Shown one piece after another: positions 1-7,818 of a stretch of 64,000 nucleotides of DNA. Under the pieces are notes generated by a model, which saw nothing but the letters and a program-made list of their open reading frames with translations, ran no database searches and had not been told where the DNA came from. Each line of letters opens with the position of its first letter. Position 1 is the first letter of the stretch. The position numbers and the translations under genes are program-made. Origin of the DNA: Sphingomonas_O antarctica (GTDB lineage: Bacteria > Pseudomonadota > Alphaproteobacteria > Sphingomonadales > Sphingomonadaceae); NCBI RefSeq assembly GCF_965137005.1, contig NZ_CBCRXM010000014.1:28388-92387 (forward strand). Reading direction: 5' to 3'.

Positions 1-411
1 GTTGGCGGTCGAGATCGGAATTGGCGGCATGCCGTCGTCTGTCACTCCGGACGCGCTGGCGACCGCAGTGCTGATCGCGGTCGTCGTCGCGCCGCTGTCG
101 ATCAGGAATTCGGCCGGACGGCCATTGATGCGGCCGGTGATGTAATAATGGCCGTCCTCGCGCGCGTTGATGCGGACCACGCCGCCGCTGAGTTCGGGCT
201 GGATGCCGAGGTCCGTCCTGGCGCGCGACCATATTTCAGCGCCGGTACCGCGAAACAGCACCAGGACATAAGCGCCGGCAAAGATCGCAACCCAGGCCAG
301 CGCCATTTTGAGCGTCTTGCCCATCGGAAGACGTCGCGCCGCAAGACTGCTGACCGCCAGCGTCAGGCACATGATGCCGGTGACGATGCCTGCGGTCTGG
401 TCGCCGGTCAT
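1..411 (-). CDS. Retropepsin-like aspartic protease, membrane-anchored (3' part beyond the left edge)
   Basis: Only the first 137 codons lie in the window. Translation from the ATG at 411 gives two hydrophobic segments (about residues 8-24 and 35-52), then a periplasmic part with the motif FLIDSGATTTAIS; the DSG triplet at residues 105-107 is the single active-site Asp of clan AA, retropepsin-like proteases that work as dimers. Family members of this layout (TIGR02281 type) are common in alphaproteobacteria; their substrates are mostly unknown. The start overlaps the stop of the upstream MBL gene by four bases (ATGA), so it is probably the distal gene of the metG-tatD-MBL unit. The C-terminal part of the protease fold, including the flap, cannot be inspected. 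Confidence 0.8.
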   Translation of the reverse strand, partial: MTGDQTAGIVTGIMCLTLAVSSLAARRLPMGKTLKMALAWVAIFAGAYVLVLFRGTGAEIWSRARTDLGIQPELSGGVVRINAREDGHYYITGRINGRPAEFLIDSGATTTAISTAVASASGVTDDGMPPIPISTAN

Positions 412-1172
412 AGCTCGATTTCCAGATTGTCGTGGCCCGGTTCGACGCCAGCGGGCAGCCGCGCGGCGAGCGTCGCGTAATCGAGCGACTGATCCATGTG
501 CGTGATGACCGCCCGTTTGGGTTGGAGTTGCGCGATCCAACCGAGCGTTTCGGCGACATGGGCGTGACTGGGATGCGGTTTTTCGCGCAGGCCGTCGACG
601 ATCCACAGGTCGAGATCGGTGTACAGCGACGCCATGGCGTCGCTCAACCGGTCGGTGTCGGTGGAATAAGCGACGGCCCTTCCCCCGCCCTCGAACCGCA
701 ATCCTGCCGAGGTGATACGGCCGTGCGGCTGGTCCACGACGGAGACCGCGATAGCGCCGATTTGCAACGTGTCGGTCAGTTCATGCGCTTCGACGGTTGG
801 CGGATAACCGCCATTTCCGGCGAAAACGTAGGCGAAACGGCGCTGTAGCGATGCCAGCGTATCCGCACGGGCAAAACTGGGCACCGGACGGCCCGCAGCG
901 TGAAACACCTGCCGCAGATCGTCGATGCCGTGACAGTGATCGGCGTGTTCGTGAGTCCAGATGACCGCGTCGAGTTTGACGACATTCGCCGCCAGCAATT
1001 GCGCGCGCAGATCGGGTGACGTGTCGATGAGGATGCGGGTGCCGTCATGTTCGATCAGGATCGAGGCGCGAGTGCGGCGGTTGCGCGGGTCGGCGGGGTC
1101 GCAGGCGCCCCAATCATTGCCGATGCGCGGGACGCCCGACGATGTGCCGCAGCCGAGGATGGTGACCTTCAC
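408..1172 (-). CDS. MBL-fold metallo-hydrolase (PhnP-like)
   Basis: 254 aa metallo-beta-lactamase fold protein. The N-terminus MKVTILGCGTSSGVPRIG is typical of the PhnP-like subfamily, and the metal-binding motif THEHADH (H74, H76, D78, H79) is intact. A later STDTD and a final ITHMD supply the remaining conserved ligands. PhnP itself hydrolyses cyclic phosphodiesters; the substrate here is not known, and the lack of other phosphonate genes nearby argues against a C-P lyase role. It overlaps the TatD gene upstream (stop 1169-1171, ATG ending at 1172) and the protease gene downstream by four bases each, so the three genes are translationally coupled. Confidence 0.88.
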   Translation of the reverse strand: MKVTILGCGTSSGVPRIGNDWGACDPADPRNRRTRASILIEHDGTRILIDTSPDLRAQLLAANVVKLDAVIWTHEHADHCHGIDDLRQVFHAAGRPVPSFARADTLASLQRRFAYVFAGNGGYPPTVEAHELTDTLQIGAIAVSVVDQPHGRITSAGLRFEGGGRAVAYSTDTDRLSDAMASLYTDLDLWIVDGLREKPHPSHAHVAETLGWIAQLQPKRAVITHMDQSLDYATLAARLPAGVEPGHDNLEIEL

Positions 1173-1945
1173 GCCGCGGCTTTATCGAACAACTTAAAGA
1201 AGTTGGCGCGCGTCGTTGCCGCCAATTCTTCGACCCCTTCCCCGCGCAGATTGGCAAGAAACCGGGCGGTGTCGGCAACGAAGCCGGGTTCGCAGGGGCG
1301 GCCACGGTGCGGGACCGGCGCGAGGAAGGGTGAATCGGTTTCGATCAGCAGGCGGTCGGCGGGTATCGTCGCAGCGGTGGCTTGCAGATCCTTGGCGTTC
1401 TTGAACGTGACGATTCCGGAGATCGAAATATAGAGGCCGAGTTCCAGCGCCTTGGCTGCGAAATCCGCCGACGCGGTGAAGCAGTGGATGACGCCGGAAT
1501 AGGCACCCTTCCCCATCTCCTCCGCCAGAATGTTCGCGGTGTCCTCCGCCGCATCGCGGGTGTGGACGATCAGCGGCAGGCCGGTGTCGCGCGAGGCGGC
1601 AATGTGGCTGCGGAAACTGATGCGTTGCTGTTCGCGATCCGATTTATCGTAATAATAATCGAGCCCGGTTTCACCGATCGCCACGACGCGGGGGTTGCGG
1701 GCGCGTTCGACCAGTTTGGCGGTGTCGATGTCCGGATGCGCGTCAGCTTCGTGCGGATGGATGCCGACCGAGGCCCAGACATCCACTTCGCGCTCGGCAA
1801 CGGCGAGGACATCGTCCCATTCGCGTTCGCGGGTGGAGATGTTGAGCATGCCGGTAACGCCGGCGGCGCGGGCGCGACTCAACACGCCCTGCTGGTCCTC
1901 GACGATGCCCTGGTAATTGAGGTGGCAGTGGGAGTCGATGAACAT
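1169..1945 (-). CDS. TatD family metal-dependent DNase
   Basis: 258 aa amidohydrolase-fold nuclease. Metal ligands are visible in MFIDSHCHLNY (H6, H8), in GETGLDYYY (Glu), in IVHTRDA (His), in VIHCF (His) and in ETDSPFLAP (Asp). TatD proteins are Mg-dependent 3'-5' DNases linked to DNA repair. The start at 1945 is chosen because the H-x-H motif must lie within the first ten residues; the frame stays open upstream only because it runs through a palindromic repeat (about 1973-2058). It lies between metG and the MBL hydrolase on the same strand, an arrangement found in many proteobacteria. Confidence 0.93.
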   Translation of the reverse strand: MFIDSHCHLNYQGIVEDQQGVLSRARAAGVTGMLNISTREREWDDVLAVAEREVDVWASVGIHPHEADAHPDIDTAKLVERARNPRVVAIGETGLDYYYDKSDREQQRISFRSHIAASRDTGLPLIVHTRDAAEDTANILAEEMGKGAYSGVIHCFTASADFAAKALELGLYISISGIVTFKNAKDLQATAATIPADRLLIETDSPFLAPVPHRGRPCEPGFVADTARFLANLRGEGVEELAATTRANFFKLFDKAAA

Positions 1946-1972
1946 GGGGTGGTTGTAGACGCCGCGTCCCTT

Positions 1973-2058
1973 CCCGTCACCCCGGCGGAAGCCGGGGTCC
2001 ATGTCGCCACGCTTGCACCCGTTATGAGGTGGACCCCGGCTTTCGCCGGGGTGACGGG
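1973..2058. repeat. Palindromic intergenic repeat between metG and tatD
   Basis: Two arms of 28 bases (1973-2000 and 2031-2058) are reverse complements with a single mismatch, separated by a 30-base loop. The core is GTCACCCCGGC..GCCGGGGTCC. The same core returns at 21069-21173 and, diverged, at other sites in the window, so it is a dispersed REP-like family. As RNA it would form a very stable hairpin between the two co-directional genes. Confidence 0.85.
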
Positions 2059-2081
2059 TTAGGGTTGGGGGGTGCCTCGCG

Positions 2082-3581
2082 TTACGTTAGCGTGGGCAAC
2101 TCGAGGCGCGGGAAAACCCCTTGCGGTGCGGGCAGCGCAGTTCCCGGAACAAGCACTCCTTCCCCGCCGCCGACCAATGCCAGCAGCTGGTCCGCGCTTT
2201 CGGGGACAGCCCAACGCAATGAGAGCGCGATGCGGCGGACGGTTTCGGCGGTCCAGTACAGCACGCCATCGGCCCGCGCGGGATCCGTTTTGCGCAGCGC
2301 CCAGGGCGCGTTGTCGGCGAAATACTGGTTGGCCGCGGTGACGACGCCGGCCACGGCTTCGAGCGCCTTGTGCAGCGCCAGTGACGTCATGGCGTCGGCG
2401 ATCCGGTCTTCGAGGCCGTCCGCCAATTTGGGGTCGGGTTCAACGCCGGGATCGGGCAGCAGGCCGTCGCAATTCTTGGCGATCATCGACAGCGAGCGCT
2501 GAGCCAGATTGCCGAGGCCATTGGCGAGTTCGGCGTTGCAGCGGAGCACGATCGCCTCTTCGCTCCAGCTGCCGTCGTTTCCGAAACTGACGTCGCGCAG
2601 CAGGAAATAGCGCAATGCGTCGACGCCGTAACGTTCGCCCAGTTCGACCGAGTCGACGATGTTGCCCGTCGATTTCGACATCTTTTCGCCGCGGTTGAGC
2701 AAGAAGCCGTGGCCGAACACCTGTTTCGGCAACGCGATGCCGGCGGACATCAGGAATGCCGGCCAGTAGACGGCGTGGAAGCGGACGATGTCCTTGCCGA
2801 TCAAATGCAGGTCGGCGGGCCAGAATTTGGCCATGCGATCGGCGTCGTCGGGATACCCCGCGCCGGTCAGATAATTGGTCAGCGCATCGACCCAGACGTA
2901 CATGACATGGCCGTCGCTGCCTGGCACTTTCACGCCCCAATCGAAGCTGGTGCGCGAGACCGACAGGTCGCTGAGGCCGCCTTCGACGAAGCGCATGACT
3001 TCGTTGCGGCGGCTGTCGGGCTGAATGAACTCGGGTTGGGCATTGTACAGATCGAGCAACGGCTGCTGATATTTGGACAAGCGAAAGAACCAGCTTTCCT
3101 CTACGGTCCAGGTGACGGGCGTGCCTTGGGGCGAGAGCTTTTCGTCCCCCTGACCCGGCGTCAGTTCCTTCTCATCGTAAAAGGCTTCGTCGCGGACGGA
3201 ATACCAGCCTTCGTAGCGGCCTTTGTACAGGTCGCCTCTGGCTTCCATCGCGCGCCATAATGCCTGGCTGGCCGAATGGTGTTCAGGCTCGCTGGTGCGG
3301 ATGAAGCGGTCGTAGGAGATATCGAGAGCGTCGCACATCGCCTTGAAGTATCCGGACATTTCTTCGGCGAGCGCGGCGACTTCGACGCCCTTGTCGCGCG
3401 CGGCCTGAACCATTTTCAGGCCGTGTTCGTCGGTGCCGGTCTGGAAATAGACGTTTTTGCCCTGGAGCCGATGGAAACGTGCGATCGCATCTGCGGCGAT
3501 GGCTTCGTACGCGTGGCCGATGTGCGGGCGGCCATTGGGATAGCTGATCGCGGTGGTGATGTAGAAGTTTTCGGCGGGCAT
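2082..3581 (-). CDS. metG: Methionyl-tRNA synthetase
   Basis: 499 aa class I synthetase that charges tRNA-Met. The HIGH signature is PHIGHAYEA (residues 19-27), the KMSKS loop is EKMSKSTGN (300-304), and TGTDEHG at 48-54 is the conserved substrate-site segment. It is the short form: there is no C-terminal EMAP/Trbp domain, and the connective region around residues 125-165 shows no paired cysteines, so it should be zinc-free. The start at 3581 gives MPAENFYITTAISYPNG, the usual N-terminus; longer reads run back into the repeat-rich intergenic region. A palindromic repeat separates it from the co-directional tatD. Confidence 0.97.
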   Translation of the reverse strand: MPAENFYITTAISYPNGRPHIGHAYEAIAADAIARFHRLQGKNVYFQTGTDEHGLKMVQAARDKGVEVAALAEEMSGYFKAMCDALDISYDRFIRTSEPEHHSASQALWRAMEARGDLYKGRYEGWYSVRDEAFYDEKELTPGQGDEKLSPQGTPVTWTVEESWFFRLSKYQQPLLDLYNAQPEFIQPDSRRNEVMRFVEGGLSDLSVSRTSFDWGVKVPGSDGHVMYVWVDALTNYLTGAGYPDDADRMAKFWPADLHLIGKDIVRFHAVYWPAFLMSAGIALPKQVFGHGFLLNRGEKMSKSTGNIVDSVELGERYGVDALRYFLLRDVSFGNDGSWSEEAIVLRCNAELANGLGNLAQRSLSMIAKNCDGLLPDPGVEPDPKLADGLEDRIADAMTSLALHKALEAVAGVVTAANQYFADNAPWALRKTDPARADGVLYWTAETVRRIALSLRWAVPESADQLLALVGGGEGVLVPGTALPAPQGVFPRLELPTLT

Positions 3582-3634
3582 GGCGCGGGCTTTAGGGGGA
3601 GATGCGGCGGGTGGGAACCTGCTTACCGGTAGAC

Positions 3635-3731
3635 GTCGCCCCTGCGCAGACAGGGGCCTAGATGATCGCGCAAATTGAGACTGCGTCGCGCGTGGAGGGT
3701 CTATCTGGGCCCCTGCCTGCGCAGGGGCGAC
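3635..3731. repeat. Palindromic repeat between tRNA-Ala and metG
   Basis: Arms of 24 bases (3635-3658 and 3708-3731), GTCGCCCCTGCG..AGGGGCC, are reverse complements with one mismatch, separated by about 49 bases. It is a diverged relative of the GTCACCCCGGC family. The gap 3582-3861 holds no gene I can support. Besides this element it contains a short hairpin CGCGGC-AAA-GCCGCG near 3750 and an AGAATAG...CTATTCT inverted pair near 3806-3842. Confidence 0.8.
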
Positions 3732-3861
3732 ATGTTGGTGGGGAGGCGCGCCGCGGCAAAGCCGCGTCGTCGGACGCTGGCGCGCCGGCCGCCACGCGCC
3801 ACTCGAGAATAGCGGGCGCTCGCTGCGCTCCGCTTCCACTATTCTTCGGTGGCTTGTGGAT

Positions 3862-3937
3862 TGGTGGAGCCTAGCGGGATCGAACCGCTGACCTCCACAC
3901 TGCCAGTGTGGCGCTCTCCCAGCTGAGCTAAGGCCCC
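3862..3937 (-). tRNA. tRNA-Ala (anticodon GGC)
   Basis: A 76-nt cloverleaf on the minus strand with encoded CCA. The acceptor GGGGCCT pairs with AGGCTCC (one G-U). The D arm contains TAGCTCAGCTGGGAGA. The anticodon arm is CCACA-CTGGCAG-TGTGG with GGC at positions 34-36, reading GCC alanine codons. The T arm contains GGTTCGATCC. Confidence 0.97.
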
Positions 3938-3947
3938 AATCCAAGGA

Positions 3948-3972
3948 GGCGCCGCCTATGCGAGGCGGCGCC
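3948..3972 (-). terminator. Hairpin terminator after the FYDLN gene
   Basis: A perfect 10-bp GC-rich stem (GGCGCCGCCT / AGGCGGCGCC, 5-nt loop) lies 14 bases beyond the stop of the FYDLN gene on the minus strand and is followed by a short T-containing stretch (TCCTTGGATT) before tRNA-Ala. The stem is convincing; the U-run is weak. Confidence 0.65.
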
Positions 3973-3986
3973 GGAAATCAATATGC

Positions 3987-4304
3987 TTAGCTTTCGTCTT
4001 CGCCGGTGTTGGTTTCGACGCCCAGATCGTCGTCACCGCCCAGATCGACTTCGTCATCCGGCGACTTTTCCGCATCCTCGTCGACCACGTCCAGATCGAT
4101 ATCGTCCGCACCGAGATCGGTGTCGTTGGCGACGGCTTTCTTCGGCGCGTCGAACGGCAGCGGCTGCTTCGATTTGAGCACCGCTTCGGGCGTCCACTGA
4201 TTGTTGCAGTTGATGCAGACGACGGGGTCTTCCTTCGTCAGGTCATAGAACCGCGTGGCGCACTTGGGGCAAGTGCGTTTTGTGCCCCATTCAGGCTTGA
4301 CCAT
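3987..4304 (-). CDS. TIGR02300-type FYDLN acid domain protein (zinc ribbon plus acidic tail)
   Basis: 105 aa. The N-terminal half is a zinc ribbon: C12PKC15 and C30INC33 flank the name-giving FYDL motif (residues 19-22). The C-terminal half is extremely acidic and probably disordered (runs such as DDIDLDVVDEDAE and DLGGDDDLG). The family is restricted mainly to alphaproteobacteria and has no established function; a nucleic-acid or protein-binding role is inference from the ribbon and the acidic tail. It is transcribed divergently from aroA; the 97 bases between the two starts must hold both promoters. Confidence 0.9.
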   Translation of the reverse strand: MVKPEWGTKRTCPKCATRFYDLTKEDPVVCINCNNQWTPEAVLKSKQPLPFDAPKKAVANDTDLGADDIDLDVVDEDAEKSPDDEVDLGGDDDLGVETNTGEDES

Positions 4305-4401
4305 CGGTCGATTACGCTCCGGATTATGTGAGTGGTCGGGGCAGCACCCCGGAAAGCGGGCGCCCTTGCCATGCCCGGGACGCGCTGTCAAAGCCACGCC
4401 C

Positions 4402-5703
4402 ATGCCATCCCGGACGGTCCAGCCTGCGAACGGACCGCTGCGCGGCCATATCCATGTCCCCGGCGACAAGTCGATCAGCCACCGTGCGCTGATGCTCGGC
4501 GCGATGGCGGTCGGTGAGACGGTGATCGAGGGATTGCTGGAGGGGGAGGATGTTCTCGCCACGGCCGCCGCGATGCGCGCGATGGGCGCGACGATCGAGC
4601 GACGTGGTGCGACGTGGCACGTGTGGGGCGTGGGGGTCGGCGGATTGCTGCAGCCCGCGACCGCGCTCGACATGGGCAATTCGGGCACATCGACGCGGCT
4701 GTTGATGGGGTTGGTCGCGAGCCATCCGATTACCGCCACGTTCGTCGGCGACACGTCCTTGTCGCAACGGCCGATGGGGCGCGTGATCGAGCCGCTGTCG
4801 TTGATGGGTACGGATTTCACGGCTTCGCCTAGTGGGCGGTTGCCGTTGATGGTGCGCGGGCTATGCCCGGCGGTGCCGATCGAATACCGGCTACCCGTCG
4901 CGTCGGCGCAGGTGAAGTCGGCGGTGCTGTTGGCGGGGCTCAACACGCCGGGGATCACGCGGGTGATCGAGCCGGTGGCGACGCGCGATCATTCGGAGCG
5001 GATGCTGGCGGGCTTTGGCGCGGAAGTGTGGCGCGAAGGCGACGTCATTTCGATCCGCGGTGAGGCCGAACTGAAGCCGCAGCGCATCACCGTGCCGGGC
5101 GACCCATCCTCCGCTGCATTCGCGACTGTGGCGGCGCTGATCGTGCCGGGGTCGGAGGTGACTATCGCCAATGTCGGGATGAACCCGACGCGCGCGGGAC
5201 TGTACGATGTGCTGAGATCGATGGGTGCGTCGATCGCGTTCGGTCAGCAACGGTCGGTCGGTGGCGAGCCCGTTGCGGATTTGGTCGTGAGTGCTTCGAC
5301 GCTCACCGCCGTCAAGACCGACCCGACGATCGTCGCATCGATGGTCGACGAGTTTCCGGTCCTGTTCGTCGCCGCTGCATTTGCTAGGGGCCGCAGCGTG
5401 TTTCGCGGGCTGGAAGAATTGCGCGTCAAGGAATCGGACCGGATTGCCGTCATGGCGGCGGCACTGCGAGCGATCGGCGCGCGGGTCGAGGAATTGCCCG
5501 ACGGGCTGGCGATCGAAGGCACGGGTGGCGAACCCCTGCCGGGTGGCGGCACCATCGCGACGCATCTCGATCACCGTATTGCCATGAGCCTGGCGGTCGC
5601 GGCGTTGAATTGCCGCGCGGGCGTGGCGCTGGACGACGATGCGCCGGTGGCGACGAGTTATCCACGGTTCTTTGCAGACATTGGCGCGTTGCACACCGCA
5701 TGA
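4402..5703 (+). CDS. aroA: 3-phosphoshikimate 1-carboxyvinyltransferase (EPSP synthase)
   Basis: 433 aa; condenses shikimate-3-phosphate with PEP in the shikimate pathway to chorismate. Family motifs are all present: GDKSISHRALML near the start, NSGTSTRLLMG, the late ELRVKESDR segment, and DHRIAMS near the end. The sequence belongs to the class II-like bacterial group common in rhizobia and sphingomonads, a class known to differ in glyphosate response; that is family knowledge, not tested here. The ATG at 4402 gives the usual short lead MPSRTVQPANGPLRG. The stop overlaps the ATG of the next gene by four bases, and cmk follows, a widespread aroA-cmk-rpsA order. Confidence 0.96.
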   Translation: MPSRTVQPANGPLRGHIHVPGDKSISHRALMLGAMAVGETVIEGLLEGEDVLATAAAMRAMGATIERRGATWHVWGVGVGGLLQPATALDMGNSGTSTRLLMGLVASHPITATFVGDTSLSQRPMGRVIEPLSLMGTDFTASPSGRLPLMVRGLCPAVPIEYRLPVASAQVKSAVLLAGLNTPGITRVIEPVATRDHSERMLAGFGAEVWREGDVISIRGEAELKPQRITVPGDPSSAAFATVAALIVPGSEVTIANVGMNPTRAGLYDVLRSMGASIAFGQQRSVGGEPVADLVVSASTLTAVKTDPTIVASMVDEFPVLFVAAAFARGRSVFRGLEELRVKESDRIAVMAAALRAIGARVEELPDGLAIEGTGGEPLPGGGTIATHLDHRIAMSLAVAALNCRAGVALDDDAPVATSYPRFFADIGALHTA

Positions 5704-5951
5704 CATTCGATTGGGCAGACTGGACCGGACTTATCGGCAGCGCGATGTTCATCATCGGGTTCGTCTATGCCAATATTTCCAAGGACATGGACAAGGTTGC
5801 GTTCAACCTGTTGAACATCATCGGGGCCGTGTTGCTGCTCGTTTCGCTGACCGTGCATTTCAACCTGGCGGCCGTGGTGCTGGAAACCGTGTGGGCGTTG
5901 ATCGCGACGGGCGGGCTGATCGGCGAGATCGTTCGGCGGCGAAGCGCATGA
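5700..5951 (+). CDS. Small inner-membrane protein (CBU_0592-like)
   Basis: 83 aa with three predicted membrane-spanning stretches: about residues 9-25 (GLIGSAMFIIGFVYANI), 36-53 (LLNIIGAVLLLVSLTVHF) and 56-75. There are no catalytic motifs. Similar small proteins occur widely in proteobacteria, but the function is unknown. It is locked between aroA and cmk by two 4-base overlaps (5700-5703 and 5948-5951), so it is almost certainly translated from the same message. The positively charged end (IVRRRSA) suggests a cytoplasmic C-terminus. Confidence 0.8.
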   Translation: MTFDWADWTGLIGSAMFIIGFVYANISKDMDKVAFNLLNIIGAVLLLVSLTVHFNLAAVVLETVWALIATGGLIGEIVRRRSA

Positions 5952-6571
5952 TCATCGCGGTCGACGGCCCTGCCGCATCTGGCAAAGGCACGGTGGCGCG
6001 CGCGTTGGCGCTGCATTTCATGCTGCCCTATCTCGATACCGGACTGTTGTACCGCGCCACGGGGCTGCAATGCCTTCGCCACGGCGGCGATCCGTCGAAC
6101 GAGGCCGAAGCGAAGGCGGCGACCGGCTTCAGCGACGCGATGATGGACGATCTCGAAATCCGCAGCGAGGCGGCATCGCGTGCCGCATCGGTGGTGTCGG
6201 CGCATCCGGCGGTGCGTCAGGCCTTGCTCGAACGGCAGGTCGACTTCGCGACCCAGCCCGGCGGTGCAGTGCTCGACGGACGCGATATCGGCACGGTGAT
6301 CGCGCCACACGCGGAAGCAAAATTGTTCGTCACGGCGTCTCCCGAAACGCGCGCCAAGCGGCGGTTCGCGCAACTGGTCGGCGAAGGCAGCAAGGTGGCG
6401 TACGATCATGTCCTGACGGATATCCTCGCCCGCGACGAACGCGATTCGAGCCGGTCGGCGGCGCCGTTGAAACGCGCGGACGATGCCGCGCTGCTCGAGA
6501 CCGACGATCTCAATGTGCAGCAGTCGATTGCGGCCGCCATCGCACTGGTCGGCGGGGTCAGTCCGCGCTGA
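5948..6571 (+). CDS. cmk: Cytidylate kinase
   Basis: 207 aa (d)CMP kinase, phosphorylating CMP and dCMP with ATP in pyrimidine nucleotide recycling. The P-loop is GPAASGKGT at residues 7-15; DTGLLYRA is the substrate-binding segment, and DGRDIGTVIAP and ARDERDSSR are the other conserved blocks. The ATG at 5948 overlaps the preceding stop. A 7-bp perfect hairpin lies just downstream. Confidence 0.95.
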   Translation: MIIAVDGPAASGKGTVARALALHFMLPYLDTGLLYRATGLQCLRHGGDPSNEAEAKAATGFSDAMMDDLEIRSEAASRAASVVSAHPAVRQALLERQVDFATQPGGAVLDGRDIGTVIAPHAEAKLFVTASPETRAKRRFAQLVGEGSKVAYDHVLTDILARDERDSSRSAAPLKRADDAALLETDDLNVQQSIAAAIALVGGVSPR

Positions 6572-6585
6572 CGATTGGCCTTGCA

Positions 6586-6602
6586 GTTGACGCAGCGTCA
6601 AC
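6586..6602 (+). terminator. Short hairpin after cmk, possible terminator
   Basis: GTTGACG-CAG-CGTCAAC forms a perfect 7-bp stem 14 bases after the cmk stop. There is no U-run after it, so termination would be weak or Rho-assisted; the alternative is a regulator-binding palindrome in front of the next gene. Confidence 0.35.
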
Positions 6603-6638
6603 CGTTACACTGCCTGCGAATCAACGAAAGGATCCGCC

Positions 6639-7574
6639 GTGAAACTGCCCCTTCTCGCCCTGTTCGCCGCATTGTCTGTGCCTGCCGGCGCGCAAATGGG
6701 ATCGCCGCCGATCGAAGTGACCGATCCCGGCCCGACGGGGCGCCGCGTCACCGATGACGGGCTGATCGCCAATTTCTTCCCCGCTGCCGCGCCGGGCAAA
6801 CACGGCGCAATACTGATCGTCGGAGGATCCGAAGGCGGTCTCGGATCCGGGACCAAGCGCATGGCGCTGTCGCTGCAGGCGGCGGGTTTCAACGTGTTGC
6901 ATCTGACCTTCTTTCGCGCCCCCGGACAGTCGGACGCCTTGCAGCGCGTTCCGCTCGAGCGATTTGCATCGGGGATTGGGTGGTTGCAGCGCCAGCCGTC
7001 GGTCGATCCCAGACGCATCGCCCTGATCGGCGGATCGAAGGGCGCCGAGGCGGTGCTGCTCGTTGCGTCGCGCACCCCCGCCATCCGCGCGGTGGTCGCC
7101 GGCATGCCGTCGAGCGTGGTGTGGCCCGCCTTTTCCTGGACCAGTGGTCCCGTTGCGGGGTCATCGTGGACGCAGGGCGGCAAGGATGTGCCGACCCTGC
7201 CCTATGGCAATTATACCGCGCCGAACCTTCTGTCGGTTTACGCATCGGGCCTCGCCAAGCTGCCCAATCATCCCGAAGCGGCGATCCCGATCGAGAAATC
7301 GCGCGCTGAAATCCTGCTCGTCTGTGGCGATGCGGACACATTATGGCCGTCCTGCCCCATGGCCGAACAGTTGCAGGCGCGCGACACGCGGCACGTGACC
7401 GTGCTCGATTACAAGGATGCGGGCCACGGGGTGTTCGGCGTGCCGGTCGATCCGGCGGGCAGAAGCTACGCCAGCATCGCGTCGCTGGGCGGGACGGTCG
7501 CGGGCACTGCCCATGCGCGGATCGACGGTTGGCCGAAGGTGCTTGCCTTCCTCCACAAGACCCTCGGTCGCTGA
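6639..7574 (+). CDS. Exported alpha/beta hydrolase with BAAT-type acyltransferase/thioesterase C-terminal domain
   Basis: 311 aa, with an N-terminal signal peptide (MKLPLLALFAALSVPAGAQ). The domain resembles the C-terminal catalytic domain of bile acid-CoA:amino acid N-acyltransferases and acyl-CoA thioesterases: nucleophile elbow IGGSKGAEA, acid in CGDADTLWPS, and histidine in DAGHGVFG. In bacteria this domain is usually an esterase or thioesterase of unknown substrate; the export signal makes a CoA-thioester substrate unlikely. The GTG start at 6639 is supported by GAAAGGA seven bases upstream. It has no coupling to cmk or rpsA and may be its own unit. Confidence 0.8.
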   Translation: MKLPLLALFAALSVPAGAQMGSPPIEVTDPGPTGRRVTDDGLIANFFPAAAPGKHGAILIVGGSEGGLGSGTKRMALSLQAAGFNVLHLTFFRAPGQSDALQRVPLERFASGIGWLQRQPSVDPRRIALIGGSKGAEAVLLVASRTPAIRAVVAGMPSSVVWPAFSWTSGPVAGSSWTQGGKDVPTLPYGNYTAPNLLSVYASGLAKLPNHPEAAIPIEKSRAEILLVCGDADTLWPSCPMAEQLQARDTRHVTVLDYKDAGHGVFGVPVDPAGRSYASIASLGGTVAGTAHARIDGWPKVLAFLHKTLGR

Positions 7575-7818
7575 GCCTTTACGTTTTAAGGTATTTTTGC
7601 TAGCGAGCCGTCGTCCGTCAGGCGATTGCGCCGGTGGGCGTCCGCATCGAGCGTCGCGCGACCGGCTCAGCCTGTTCGCGCTTTTCGTTTTGCGCGGGTG
7701 CTTTCCACAGCGATTGCCGGGATGCCGTCACGCTATTCGGGCGCGGGGGCACGTTCGGTCAAAGACCACCGGAAACAACCGGTTGGCCGGCAAATACAAA
7801 TTTAGGACTATCCTCTTT